From Catenuloplanes atrovinosus (GTDB taxonomy: Bacteria; Actinomycetota; Actinomycetes; Mycobacteriales; Micromonosporaceae), in the NCBI RefSeq assembly GCF_031458235.1, contig NZ_JAVDYB010000001.1, forward strand, positions 1,116,001 to 1,180,000: 64,000 nt of DNA. Reading direction: 5' to 3'. Position 1 is the first letter of the stretch. Every line of letters starts with the position of its first letter. The position numbers were made by a program, and so were the translations under genes. Below, piece by piece: positions 53,882 to 61,499 of the stretch. Under the pieces are notes generated by a model that saw only the letters and a list, made by a program, of their open reading frames with translations, searched no databases and was not told the origin of the DNA.

Positions 53882-55612
53882 GTGTCCCGCCGGTTGATGC
53901 TGATGCTCGCCGTGATCGCCGGCGCACTGCTCGGCGCGCCCGTCCCGGCCTCGGCCGAGCCGGCCGGCACCGGGAAGTACTACGTGGTCGGCGAGCCCGT
54001 CGGCGGTCAGCGCGAATACCTGTTCGCAATCGCGCTGAAGACGCTCGGTGACGGCAATCGCTATCCGGAGATCGTGGAGCTGAACCGGGGACGGCCGCAG
54101 CCGGACGGCGGCGCGCTGGTCGACCCGACGGACGTGCGCCCCGGCTGGATCCTGGTGCTCCCGGCGGACGCGGCGGGGCCGAGCGTGCGTACCGGGCCGC
54201 TCCCGTCGGTCTCCACGGCGGCGGACCCGCCGGTGAACGCGGTGGCCGGCCCGGAGCCGGCCCACGACGGCGGCCGGGGGAACCCCACGCTGTTCGGTGT
54301 CGGCACCGGGCTGGTCGTGGCCGGCGCGCTGGCCCTGACCATGCTGGCCGTCCGCGCCGGCCGCCGTCCGGCCCCCGCGGGCGCCCCCGGGGTGACACGG
54401 CGCCGGTCCGCCGGCGGCGAGACCACCGCGACGCTGCCCAGCGGCGGAACGGTCACGCAGCGGACGTTCTCCGGGCCCACGTTCGCGGAGCCGGTGGCGG
54501 AGCGGACCGTCGCCGGGCCGATCGGCGAGGCCTCCTCCGCGGCGACCGCATCCCCCGCCGAGGCGGTGGACAGCCGCGTCGCGGCGGCCGAAAGTCGCGC
54601 CGCCGAGGCGGAACGGCGTGCCGCGGAGGCGGAGATCCGCGCCGCCGCGATCGAGGGCCGCCTCCGCGCCGGCGAACGCCGCGAACCGCCGGTCGCGCAG
54701 GCGGGCGAGCCCGCGGCACCGCAACGGACCCACGCCGCGGACGCGGACGCGGCGAGCCTGGCACCCGTCCCGCTCGACGTACCGGCGGACGGCCCGATCC
54801 GGCTCGGCACCGGCGGGCTCGTCGCCGGCCTCCCGCCCGCCGACCGCCGGGCCGCCGACCCGGACGCCTCCAATGCACCCGGCCCCGAGTCGGCATCCGG
54901 CCCTGGGTTGGCATCCGGCCCTGGGCCGGCATCCAGCCACGAAACGGCACCCGACACCGAGCCGGCACCCGGGCAGGGAGCGGCATTCGGCCCGGGGCCG
55001 GCTCCCGGCCCGAAGCCGGCATCCGGCCCGGACGTGCCGGCCGCCCCCGTGGGCGACAAGCCCCCGCTGCCCGCCCCCGCCGACCGTGCCCCCGAGGTGC
55101 GGGAGACCCTGGACGCCGGCACCGGACCCGTCCGGGTACGCCTGCTCGGCGCCACCCGCGCCCCCGCCGCGCCCGCCTACGCGTGGCTGGCCGACGGTGA
55201 GACACCGCCGCCCGCGGCCGTGCCGCTGGTGCTCGGCCGCCGGGGCGGATGGCGGCTGCACGTGGACCTGGCGCGGACCCCCGACGTGGTGACGATCGTC
55301 GGCCCGGAGGACGACCGCCGCCGCCAGGCCGCCGCGTTCGCCCGCACGCTGCACGAGTCCGGGGTGGACGTGGCCGTGGTCGGCGACACGCTCGGCGCCG
55401 AGCCGCCGGCCGGCGTGCGGCGGATCGACGAGTTCCCGCCGCTGCCCCCACGCGGCGCCGCGCCGTCCGCGCCGCACGTGGTGATCTGCGAGCGGATGCC
55501 GGCGCACGCCCGGCGGATGGCCGTGGCGACCGGCGGGCGCGCCGTACCCGTGCTGGTGGGGGACGTGCCGGCCGCGCGCTGGTCGATTCAGCTCGGCGGC
55601 GGCGCGGCCTGA
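53882..55612 (+). CDS. LysM-like/transmembrane T7SS accessory protein, paralogue 2
   Basis: A 576-residue paralogue of the protein at 50115 with the same architecture. Signal peptide ends ASA-E at 25, LysM-like module 32-98 (YAIALKTLGDGNRYPEI-type core, here FAIALKTLGDGNRYPEIVEL) and transmembrane helix 136-158. The cytosolic linker contains an Ala/Glu/Arg coiled coil (about 218-256) and imperfect GPGPASGP repeats. The C-terminal domain (VPLVLGRRGGWRLHVDLART, GVDVAVVGDTLGA) matches paralogue 1. GTG 53882 follows GAGGGAGGG. The gene is divergent from the first mycosin-like gene, and its 3' end overlaps the opposing 309-aa gene by 25 bp. Function inferred from context only. Confidence 0.72.
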   Translation: MSRRLMLMLAVIAGALLGAPVPASAEPAGTGKYYVVGEPVGGQREYLFAIALKTLGDGNRYPEIVELNRGRPQPDGGALVDPTDVRPGWILVLPADAAGPSVRTGPLPSVSTAADPPVNAVAGPEPAHDGGRGNPTLFGVGTGLVVAGALALTMLAVRAGRRPAPAGAPGVTRRRSAGGETTATLPSGGTVTQRTFSGPTFAEPVAERTVAGPIGEASSAATASPAEAVDSRVAAAESRAAEAERRAAEAEIRAAAIEGRLRAGERREPPVAQAGEPAAPQRTHAADADAASLAPVPLDVPADGPIRLGTGGLVAGLPPADRRAADPDASNAPGPESASGPGLASGPGPASSHETAPDTEPAPGQGAAFGPGPAPGPKPASGPDVPAAPVGDKPPLPAPADRAPEVRETLDAGTGPVRVRLLGATRAPAAPAYAWLADGETPPPAAVPLVLGRRGGWRLHVDLARTPDVVTIVGPEDDRRRQAAAFARTLHESGVDVAVVGDTLGAEPPAGVRRIDEFPPLPPRGAAPSAPHVVICERMPAHARRMAVATGGRAVPVLVGDVPAARWSIQLGGGAA

Positions 55613-56517
55613 TCCGGCGTCAGCCGCCCGTCCGGCCCGGACCGGAACCCGGAGCCGCCGCGCGCGCCCGCCGGGTGGTACGGCCACCACGGCTCCGGCT
55701 CCCCGTACTCGCCGATCGCGCACAGCCCGGACCGGTCCGCGAGCAGCTCGGCACCGCCACCGGGCGGCGGCGCCCACACGGTCGCGCCGGTGGCGTCCGC
55801 CAGCGCGGCCAGGTTCGCCCGCAGCCGGGCGCGTTCCGGCTCCGGAGTCGGCCAGGTCAGCCAGAGCCGCAGGTCGCCGCCGTAGAGCGGCAGGTCGCCG
55901 AGCACGGCCGCCAGGCCCCGGCCCGGGTACGCCGCGCACGTACCGTCGTAGTCGCCGGCCACGAAGTCGCCGTCCCGCACGGTGACCGCGACCGTGGCCA
56001 GGCCGGGATGCCCGGGGCGCAGCCGGTGCGCGGCCGCGCGCCGGGTGACGAAGTCGGCGCGGGTGGCCAGCGCGAACCCGCCCGGCAGCGGCAGCGCCAC
56101 CAGCCCGGTGCGCGGCCGCACCACGCCGCCGTCCACCGCGAACCAGCCGGGCAGCGGCGTGGCCAGGTCCGGCGGCTGGATCACCGTCCACTCCACCGGC
56201 ACGCCGGTGACCCGGTCCCTTGCGATCACGGCCGGATCGCCGCCCAGCACCGCGCCCTCCGGCACGCACAGCACGTCGCGCCCGAGCAGCCCGGCCACCT
56301 CGCGGAACAGCGGCGCGAACGCGGCGCCGTCGTCGATCAGCATGCGCGCGTCGTCCGAGGGCTCGCCGCCCCGGCGGACCAGCTCCGCCAGCCGGCGCCC
56401 GGTCAGCGGCTCGCCTGGCGCGTCCGGCGTGACCAGGCCGCCGTCCGGGTGCGGCGTGAGCCGGACGTCGACGAGCCCGGCCGGATGCCGGTGCGTGGCC
56501 GGTCGCGTCGCGTGCAT
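55588..56517 (-). CDS. T7SS-locus protein of unknown function with two Rossmann-like segments
   Basis: A 309-residue soluble protein that I do not recognise. Two segments look like successive copies of one alpha/beta motif: PLFREVAGLLGRDVLCVPEG (near residues 70-90) and the later LAALADATGATVWAPPPGGG. A similar motif, YADALGGDVLAAPGDLLAG, occurs in the 3400-aa protein, so they may share a small domain. There is no signal peptide or membrane helix. ATG 56517 has GTGAGGG upstream and was preferred over an in-frame ATG at 56571. The last eight codons overlap the convergent LysM/TM gene. The product may recognise or chaperone the giant proteins. Confidence 0.6.
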   Translation of the reverse strand: MHATRPATHRHPAGLVDVRLTPHPDGGLVTPDAPGEPLTGRRLAELVRRGGEPSDDARMLIDDGAAFAPLFREVAGLLGRDVLCVPEGAVLGGDPAVIARDRVTGVPVEWTVIQPPDLATPLPGWFAVDGGVVRPRTGLVALPLPGGFALATRADFVTRRAAAHRLRPGHPGLATVAVTVRDGDFVAGDYDGTCAAYPGRGLAAVLGDLPLYGGDLRLWLTWPTPEPERARLRANLAALADATGATVWAPPPGGGAELLADRSGLCAIGEYGEPEPWWPYHPAGARGGSGFRSGPDGRLTPDQAAPPPS

Positions 56518-56620
56518 GCCCTCACCCTGATCGTCGCCCCGCGCGTGGTCGGGACAGCCTCTCATCGCCACGGCCGCGGTGCGAAGCCGGAGACGATCTG
56601 AATTCGTCCGCGACCGCGTT

Positions 56621-56645
56621 GAACGGGTCGGACCGGCGAACCGTA
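56621..56645 (+). promoter_or_regulatory. ECF-type promoter box for the mycosin/sigma/anti-sigma operon
   Basis: TTGAAC (GAAC 56621-56624), 17 bases, then CGTAGTC (CGTA 56642-56645). The start codon of the second mycosin-like gene lies 51 bases downstream. It heads the operon that encodes the ECF sigma factor, as expected for sigma-factor autoregulation. Confidence 0.65.
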
Positions 56646-56696
56646 GTCGGGGCGACGGAGACCCGGGCAGGTGCGGCGTTGTGGAGGAGAGTTCCG

Positions 56697-58241
56697 GTGC
56701 CGAGGACGGATCGAGCCCTGTACCGGCTGCTCATCGGGCTGTTGCTGGCCTGTGGAGCGGCCCAGCTGACCGCGGTCGCCGGTGCCTCCGCGGCCCCGGC
56801 GGCGGAGCAGTACGTGAAGTACTACACAGTCGCCGGGTCCTACCGGGACGAGCCGGAGAACCTGACCGAGATCGCGGTGCGGTTCCTCGGCGACGGCTCC
56901 CGGTCGACCGAGATCTTCACATTGAACTCGGGCCGGCGGCAGCCCGGGGGCGGCACGCTGACCGACCCGAAGGCGCTGCGCGAGGGCTGGTCGCTGGTGC
57001 TGCCGTGGGACGCCTACGGCGACGGCGTCCGGTACGGGCTGCTCCCGGGCACCGCGTCGCCGTCCCCGACGCCGTCCGCGTCGCCGCCGCCGACCCGGCA
57101 GCAGACCACGCCGGCGCGGCCGGAACCGCCGGTTCAGCAGCCCGCGCCGCCGGCCGCCGCACCGCCGACGCCCGCCACGCCCGAGGCGCCGCCTGCCCCG
57201 CCGTCCCAGGACTGCGGCGTCACCGGCCCGGCCGCCGCGGAGTCGACCTGGGCGCAGCAGAGGCTCGCCCCGGAGGGCGCCTGGGAGACCACGCGCGGCA
57301 ACGGCGTCATCGTGGCCGTCGTCGACTCCGGAGTGGACGCCAGCCTCCCTCAACTCAGCGGCCGGGTGATCGCCGGCGCGGACATCACGGCCGGCGACGG
57401 CAACGGCGACTCCGACTGCCTGGGCAGCGGCACCGGCATGGCCGCGATCATCGCGGGCGCGTCCGACCAGCCCGACACGCCGTCCGGCCTGGCGCCGGAC
57501 GCCACCATCCTGCCCATCCGCGTGGTCGGTGACGGCGGGCCCGCGGACCCGGCCGAGGAGGCCACCGCGATCGAGGTGGCGGTCTCCGCCGGCGCCGGCG
57601 TCATCGCGGTCGGCACGCACGTCGACCCGGGCGACCCGCTGGTCTCCGCCGCGATCTCCAACGCGCTCACCCACGACGTACTGGTGGTGGTGCCCGCCAC
57701 CGCGACGCCGCTGCCGGAGCCCGCGAAGGGCGCGGACGGCGCGCTGATCACGGTCGGCGCGGTGGACGCGGACGGCGCGCTCGCGGGCGAGGAGGGCGCG
57801 TCCGCGGACGTGGTGGCGCCCGGCATCGGCGTGGCCACGCTCGGCGTCAACGGCAGCGGCACCATCACCACCAGCGGCCCGCAGTACGCGGTCGCCTTCG
57901 TCGCGGGCCAGGCCGCGCTGGTCCGCGCCGCCCACCCCGGGCTGAACGCCGCCCAGGTCAAGCACCGGATCGAGGTCACCGCGGACCGGATGGAGACCGA
58001 CGACGACGGGTACGGCTGGGGCCTGATCAACCCGGTCGCCGCGGTCAGCGCGGTCGTCGAGGGCGAGGTGGTCACGCCACCGGCCGCGTCCGACCCGGGC
58101 ATCGGCCTGGGCGCCGTGATCGCGATGGTGATTGTGGTGCTCATCATGCTCGCCGCCGTGGCGCTGCTGGTGCTCCGCGCCCGCCGCTGGGCGCAGGGGC
58201 CGGTCAGCGAGCCGTACGAGGCGGAGGTGCCGGTCCGATGA
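56697..58241 (+). CDS. Mycosin-like pseudoprotease with LysM-like N-terminus
   Basis: A 514-residue membrane-anchored subtilase homologue: signal peptide (to about 33), LysM-like module (41-106, KYYTVAGSYRD through GWSLVLPWDA), Pro-rich linker, S8-like domain (about 185-435) and C-terminal transmembrane helix (about 467-489, AVIAMVIVVLIMLAAVALLV). Only Asp210 of the triad remains (VAVVDSGVD). The His motif reads CLGSGTGMAA (Ser244 for His), the Ser motif reads SGPQYAVAFVAG (Gln396 for Ser), and the oxyanion Asn is missing (VVVPATATP). It cannot work as a standard serine protease and is likely a structural subunit of the apparatus. GTG 56697 follows GGAGGAGA; longer in-frame sequence lacks a ribosome site. 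Its TGA overlaps an ATG upstream of the sigma gene. Confidence 0.85.
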   Translation: MPRTDRALYRLLIGLLLACGAAQLTAVAGASAAPAAEQYVKYYTVAGSYRDEPENLTEIAVRFLGDGSRSTEIFTLNSGRRQPGGGTLTDPKALREGWSLVLPWDAYGDGVRYGLLPGTASPSPTPSASPPPTRQQTTPARPEPPVQQPAPPAAAPPTPATPEAPPAPPSQDCGVTGPAAAESTWAQQRLAPEGAWETTRGNGVIVAVVDSGVDASLPQLSGRVIAGADITAGDGNGDSDCLGSGTGMAAIIAGASDQPDTPSGLAPDATILPIRVVGDGGPADPAEEATAIEVAVSAGAGVIAVGTHVDPGDPLVSAAISNALTHDVLVVVPATATPLPEPAKGADGALITVGAVDADGALAGEEGASADVVAPGIGVATLGVNGSGTITTSGPQYAVAFVAGQAALVRAAHPGLNAAQVKHRIEVTADRMETDDDGYGWGLINPVAAVSAVVEGEVVTPPAASDPGIGLGAVIAMVIVVLIMLAAVALLVLRARRWAQGPVSEPYEAEVPVR

Positions 58242-58402
58242 CCGCGCCGGCGGTGGCCGGGCCGCGGCGGGTGGCCGCACCCGGTGCACCGGAGCCCTTC
58301 GCCTGCCGTAGATTTGGCCGCGTTCTGGAGGACGGACGGTTACCCACCACATGGGAGTCACCTCGTGACCGAGTTTTCGGTGCGGTGCACCGGGGCCACG
58401 CC

Positions 58403-58975
58403 GTGAGCGGTCAGGAGGCACCGGTGCCGGCCGCGCACGACGAAGACCCCGGGCCGGACGCCGCGGAGCTGTCGCCGGAGGAGCGCATGCGCCTCATCCA
58501 CGAGGCGCACTCCGGGCCGGTGCTCCGCTTCCTCACCCGGCTCACGCTCGGCGACCAGGACCTCGCGGAGGACCTGCTCCAGGAGGCGATGCTGCGCGCC
58601 TGGCGCAACATCGACGTGCTGCCGCGGGACACCGCCCGGGTGGCGCCCTGGCTGTTCACGGTGGCGCGCAACGTGGCGATCGACGCGGCCCGCGCCCGCA
58701 AGGCCCGCCCGCCGGAGATCGTGCTGGCCGACATCTCCCGGCTGCCGGAGCCGAGCGACGCGGTCGACGGGATGGTCGCCGGGCACATCGTCCGGCAGGC
58801 GCTGGAGCAGCTCAGCCCGGACCACCGGGCGGTCCTGATCGAGGTGTACTTCCGGGGCGCGTCCACCGCGGAAGCGGCGGCCAGGCTCGGCATACCGGAG
58901 GGTACAGTGAAATCGCGTGCCTACTACGCGGTGCGGTCCATGCGGTCGGCCGTCGGCTCGGTGGAGCCGGAATGA
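58403..58975 (+). CDS. ECF-family RNA polymerase sigma factor
   Basis: A 190-residue group 4 sigma factor. Region 2 reads LTLGDQDLAEDLLQEAMLRAWRN through ARVAPWLFTVARNVAIDAARARKAR. Region 4 reads LSPDHRAVLIEVYFRGASTAEAAARLGIPEGTVKSRAYYAVRSMR. GTG 58403 gives the usual ECF length. An in-frame ATG at 58238 (ATGA overlap with the mycosin-like stop) would add 55 residues of non-family sequence. It is followed directly (ATGA) by a zinc-finger anti-sigma gene. I propose it reads the five GAAC-N17-CGT(A/C) boxes of this locus, including its own. Confidence 0.93.
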   Translation: MSGQEAPVPAAHDEDPGPDAAELSPEERMRLIHEAHSGPVLRFLTRLTLGDQDLAEDLLQEAMLRAWRNIDVLPRDTARVAPWLFTVARNVAIDAARARKARPPEIVLADISRLPEPSDAVDGMVAGHIVRQALEQLSPDHRAVLIEVYFRGASTAEAAARLGIPEGTVKSRAYYAVRSMRSAVGSVEPE

Positions 58976-60051
58976 CCACGGGGCAGGAGGGCGCGAGGGG
59001 AGGCGCGGCGCACATGGGTGACGATCACCAGCATGCCGCGCTGGCGCTCTATCTTCTCGGTGCGCTGCCGGAGCGTGAGCGCGCCGACTTCGAGCGACAC
59101 CTGGCCGGCTGCGACCGCTGCCTGGACGAGGCGATGGACCTGGGCCCGACCACGAGCGGCCTGGGCCAGTTCAGCGACGACGACATCCACGCGTTCCTGA
59201 CCGCGGTCGGCACCGACGACCCGCTCGCGCCGATCCCGGCCACCGCGCCCCGCGCGGCCCCGTCCGATCAGGACGGTCCGGCCCGCGAGCCCTCGCCGGG
59301 CGACCTCCCGGCCAGCGGCACGCCGGCCCACCATGTCCCGTCAAGCGGCACGCCGGCCCGCGACCTTCCGGCCAGCGGCACGCCGGGCCACGACCTTCCG
59401 GCCAGCGGCACGCCGGGCCACCATGTCCCGTCAAGCGGAACGCCGGCCCGCGACTCTCCGGAGAACGGGACGCCGGCCGCCGGCATCCCGGTCGGCGGGA
59501 CCCCGGACCGCGGGATACCGGCGGGTGACACCGCGACGCGCGGTGAGACCCCGGCCGCACCCCGCCCCAGGGGGCGGGCGGACGCGCCGAGCCGCCCCGC
59601 CGACAACCGTCCGTCGTCCCGGCGCCGGCGCCGTACCGTGGTGACCGCCGCCGCGGCCGTGCTGCTGGTCGTCGTGGCCGGGCTGTCCGTGGTGTTCCTG
59701 CGCGGCGGCGACCCGTCCACGCCGGGCGATCCCGCGCTGGTCACGATCGCGGAGGCGGAGGGCTCCGGCGTCACGCTGGCGGTCTCCATCATCGAGACGC
59801 CCACGGACGGCGAGATCGTCCGCGCCACGGTCAGCGGCCTTCAGCCCGGTACGCCGTACCGGCTCTACGCGGCCGGCCGCAGCGGTGAGACGTTCGTGAT
59901 CCGCGACTGGGCCGCGCGTCCCGGCGTGCACGACGTCGAGGGCCGCCTGCCCGCCCCGGCCGACACGCTCGCCTCGTTCACGGTCGCGCTCGCCGACGGC
60001 GGCCCGATCATCACCGCGCTGATCTCCGGCGCCACCCCGACCCCACGCTGA
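58972..60051 (+). CDS. Membrane-anchored zinc-finger anti-sigma factor
   Basis: A 359-residue partner of the ECF factor, coupled to it by an ATGA overlap. The N-terminal anti-sigma domain has the ZAS metal motif, a preceding His (HQHAALALYLL) and HLAGCDRC (HxxxCxxC). A Pro-rich linker with eight decapeptide repeats leads to a transmembrane helix (about 222-244, VVTAAAAVLLVVVAGLSVVF). An outer domain of about 110 residues carries strands such as VTLAVSIIETPTDGEIVRATVSG, resembling the rskA-type C-terminal domain. It should hold the sigma factor at the membrane and release it on an envelope or secretion signal. The long repeat spacer between the sigma-binding and membrane parts is unusual. Confidence 0.9.
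   Translation: MTTGQEGARGGAAHMGDDHQHAALALYLLGALPERERADFERHLAGCDRCLDEAMDLGPTTSGLGQFSDDDIHAFLTAVGTDDPLAPIPATAPRAAPSDQDGPAREPSPGDLPASGTPAHHVPSSGTPARDLPASGTPGHDLPASGTPGHHVPSSGTPARDSPENGTPAAGIPVGGTPDRGIPAGDTATRGETPAAPRPRGRADAPSRPADNRPSSRRRRRTVVTAAAAVLLVVVAGLSVVFLRGGDPSTPGDPALVTIAEAEGSGVTLAVSIIETPTDGEIVRATVSGLQPGTPYRLYAAGRSGETFVIRDWAARPGVHDVEGRLPAPADTLASFTVALADGGPIITALISGATPTPR
59302..59541 (+). repeat. Eight tandem 30-bp coding repeats in the anti-sigma gene
   Basis: Decapeptide units of the form (D/H)(L/V)P(A/S)SGTP(A/G)(H/R). The first five copies are nearly identical at the DNA level and the last three have drifted. The number of copies is a likely site of length variation between strains. Confidence 0.85.
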
Positions 60052-60055
60052 CGCT

Positions 60056-60075
60056 GTGAGCGGCCCGCCGCTCAC
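60056..60075. terminator. Hairpin terminator between convergent operons
   Basis: GTGAGCGG/CCGCTCAC, an 8-bp perfect stem with a 4-base loop. It starts five bases after the anti-sigma stop and covers the stop codon of the opposing small gene. Confidence 0.6.
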
Positions 60076-60458
60076 GGCCGGCTCAGGTCGCCGACCACCA
60101 CCATGAGCTGCAACGGCAGTTCCCGGTCCGCGTGACCGACCTCCAGCACCAGGCCACGGTCGCCGATCACCCACAGGTCGACCTCGAAGAACCACGTGGT
60201 CAAATGCTCGAACAGCTCCCGCCCCGGCTCGTCGGGCAGGTCGTCCGCGAAGTACGCCTCCAGGCTCCTCCGGACCGGCTCGCCGTACCGCGCGGTGACC
60301 TGCGCGGCCAGCCGGTCCCGCTCCGCCTCGAACTCGGCGCGCACCGCGGGCAACTCGTCCGTACCGTCGAAGAAGTCCCGGCTGACCCGGAGGTCCACGT
60401 GGTGCGGCTGGCCGTGCCGCAGCGGCATCTCCAGCAGGTCCTCGAACAACGCGGTCAC
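60072..60458 (-). CDS. Small protein of unknown function coupled to the VOC gene
   Basis: A 128-residue acidic, probably cytosolic protein; no family recognised. It reads FEDLLEMPLRHGQPHHVDLRV at the start, then a helical middle (AVRAEFEAERDRLAAQVTAR), and ends in strands (EVDLWVIGDRGLVLEVGHAD, LQLMVVVGDL). The GTG at 60458 overlaps the VOC stop (GTGA), which favours it over longer starts. It is the last gene of the minus-strand operon. Confidence 0.65.
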   Translation of the reverse strand: MTALFEDLLEMPLRHGQPHHVDLRVSRDFFDGTDELPAVRAEFEAERDRLAAQVTARYGEPVRRSLEAYFADDLPDEPGRELFEHLTTWFFEVDLWVIGDRGLVLEVGHADRELPLQLMVVVGDLSRP

Positions 60459-60835
60459 TCCCAGACGGTGGCGAGCCGGGCGAACACCTCGGGGTCGCTG
60501 TGCAGCGGGATCACGCACAGCAGGTGACCGCCGGGCGCGCGCAGGATGCGGCAGTCCAGCCAGCGGTCGACCTCCACGGCGCCGAGCCCGATCAGCCGCG
60601 CGGTCTCCGCGTCGAGGTCGTCGGTCTCGATGTCCAGGTGGTACCGCGGCGCGTCGTCCACGGCCTGGACCGCCAGCGACAGGTCCGGCAGCGCGCCGGG
60701 CAGCGAGGTGAACTGCGGCTCGTCGGTGCCGGGCCGCGCCGGCACGCCGAGCGCCCGGGACCAGAACGTCGCGGCCCGGTCCGCGTCCGCGCGGGGCACG
60801 TCGATGAGCCAGGTGGACAGCCGGCTGCGATGCAT
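60455..60835 (-). CDS. VOC-superfamily (glyoxalase-like) protein
   Basis: A 126-residue vicinal-oxygen-chelate fold protein of the Glyoxalase-like type: LSTWLIDVPRADADRAATFW at the start, a central YHLDIETDDLDAETARLIGL and a final GGHLLCVIP. Actinobacterial homologues are mostly uncharacterised; many act in antibiotic binding or as dioxygenase-like enzymes. ATG 60835 lies 10 bases after the response-regulator stop, so it is probably in the same operon. Its substrate cannot be read from sequence. Confidence 0.82.
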   Translation of the reverse strand: MHRSRLSTWLIDVPRADADRAATFWSRALGVPARPGTDEPQFTSLPGALPDLSLAVQAVDDAPRYHLDIETDDLDAETARLIGLGAVEVDRWLDCRILRAPGGHLLCVIPLHSDPEVFARLATVWE

Positions 60836-60845
60836 GACCCGCAGC

Positions 60846-61499
60846 CTAGTGGAGCAGCCCGGCCTGGGTGGCCAGCAGCGCGGCCTGTACGCGGTTCTCG
60901 CACTCCAGTTTGAGCAGGATCCGGCTGACGTGCGTCTTGACCGTGCTCTCCGAGATGACCAGTTTCTCGCTGATCGCGGTGTTGGACAGGCCGCGGGCCA
61001 GCAGCCGCAGCACCTCGGCCTCCCGCTCGCTGAGGTCGGCCGCGGCCAGCCGGGCGCCGGCGTCCGAGGACGGTGCCGTGCCGAGGCCGCGCAGCCGGGT
61101 GACCGCGTGCCGGGTGACCGGCGGGGACAGGAACATCTCGCCGGCCGCGGCCGCCTTCAGCGCGGGGCCCAGTTCCTCGGCCGCGGAGCTCTTCAGCACG
61201 AACCCGGCCGCGCCGTTCGCGAGCGCCTCGTCGATGTACTGCTCCTCGCCGAACGTGGTCAGCATGATCACGCGGGTGGGCCCGGTGATGGCGCGCAGCG
61301 CCGCCAGCCCGTCCACCACCGGCATGCGGATGTCCATCAGCACCACGTCCGGCTTGAACCGGTCGACCGCGGACCGGGCCTCCCGCCCGTTCCCCGCCTC
61401 CGCGACCACCTCCACGCCCGGGAGCGCGCCCAGCACCAGCCGGATGCCGCCCCGGGTCAACTCGTCGTCATCGGCGATCACGACGCGCAGCAGGCTCAT
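60846..61499 (-). CDS. NarL/FixJ-family response regulator
   Basis: A 217-residue regulator, partner of the kinase upstream on the minus strand. The receiver has D10-D12, phospho-acceptor D56 (VLMDIRMP), T81/T82 and Lys103 (FVLKSSAAEE). The LuxR helix-turn-helix is LSEREAEVLRLLARGLSNTA through STVKTHVSRILLKL. All expected residues are present. Its ATG is overlapped (ATGA) by the last of three tiny tandem ORFs that fill the gap to the kinase gene, so its translation may depend on them. Length is typical. Confidence 0.93.
   Translation of the reverse strand: MSLLRVVIADDDELTRGGIRLVLGALPGVEVVAEAGNGREARSAVDRFKPDVVLMDIRMPVVDGLAALRAITGPTRVIMLTTFGEEQYIDEALANGAAGFVLKSSAAEELGPALKAAAAGEMFLSPPVTRHAVTRLRGLGTAPSSDAGARLAAADLSEREAEVLRLLARGLSNTAISEKLVISESTVKTHVSRILLKLECENRVQAALLATQAGLLH

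Noticed and set aside
58238-58402. ATG at 58238 (ATGA overlap) as start of the ECF sigma factor
   Set aside because: The extra 55 residues lack sigma-factor similarity, and GTG 58403 gives the normal family length. The overlap alone is not decisive, so the alternative is noted in the entry.
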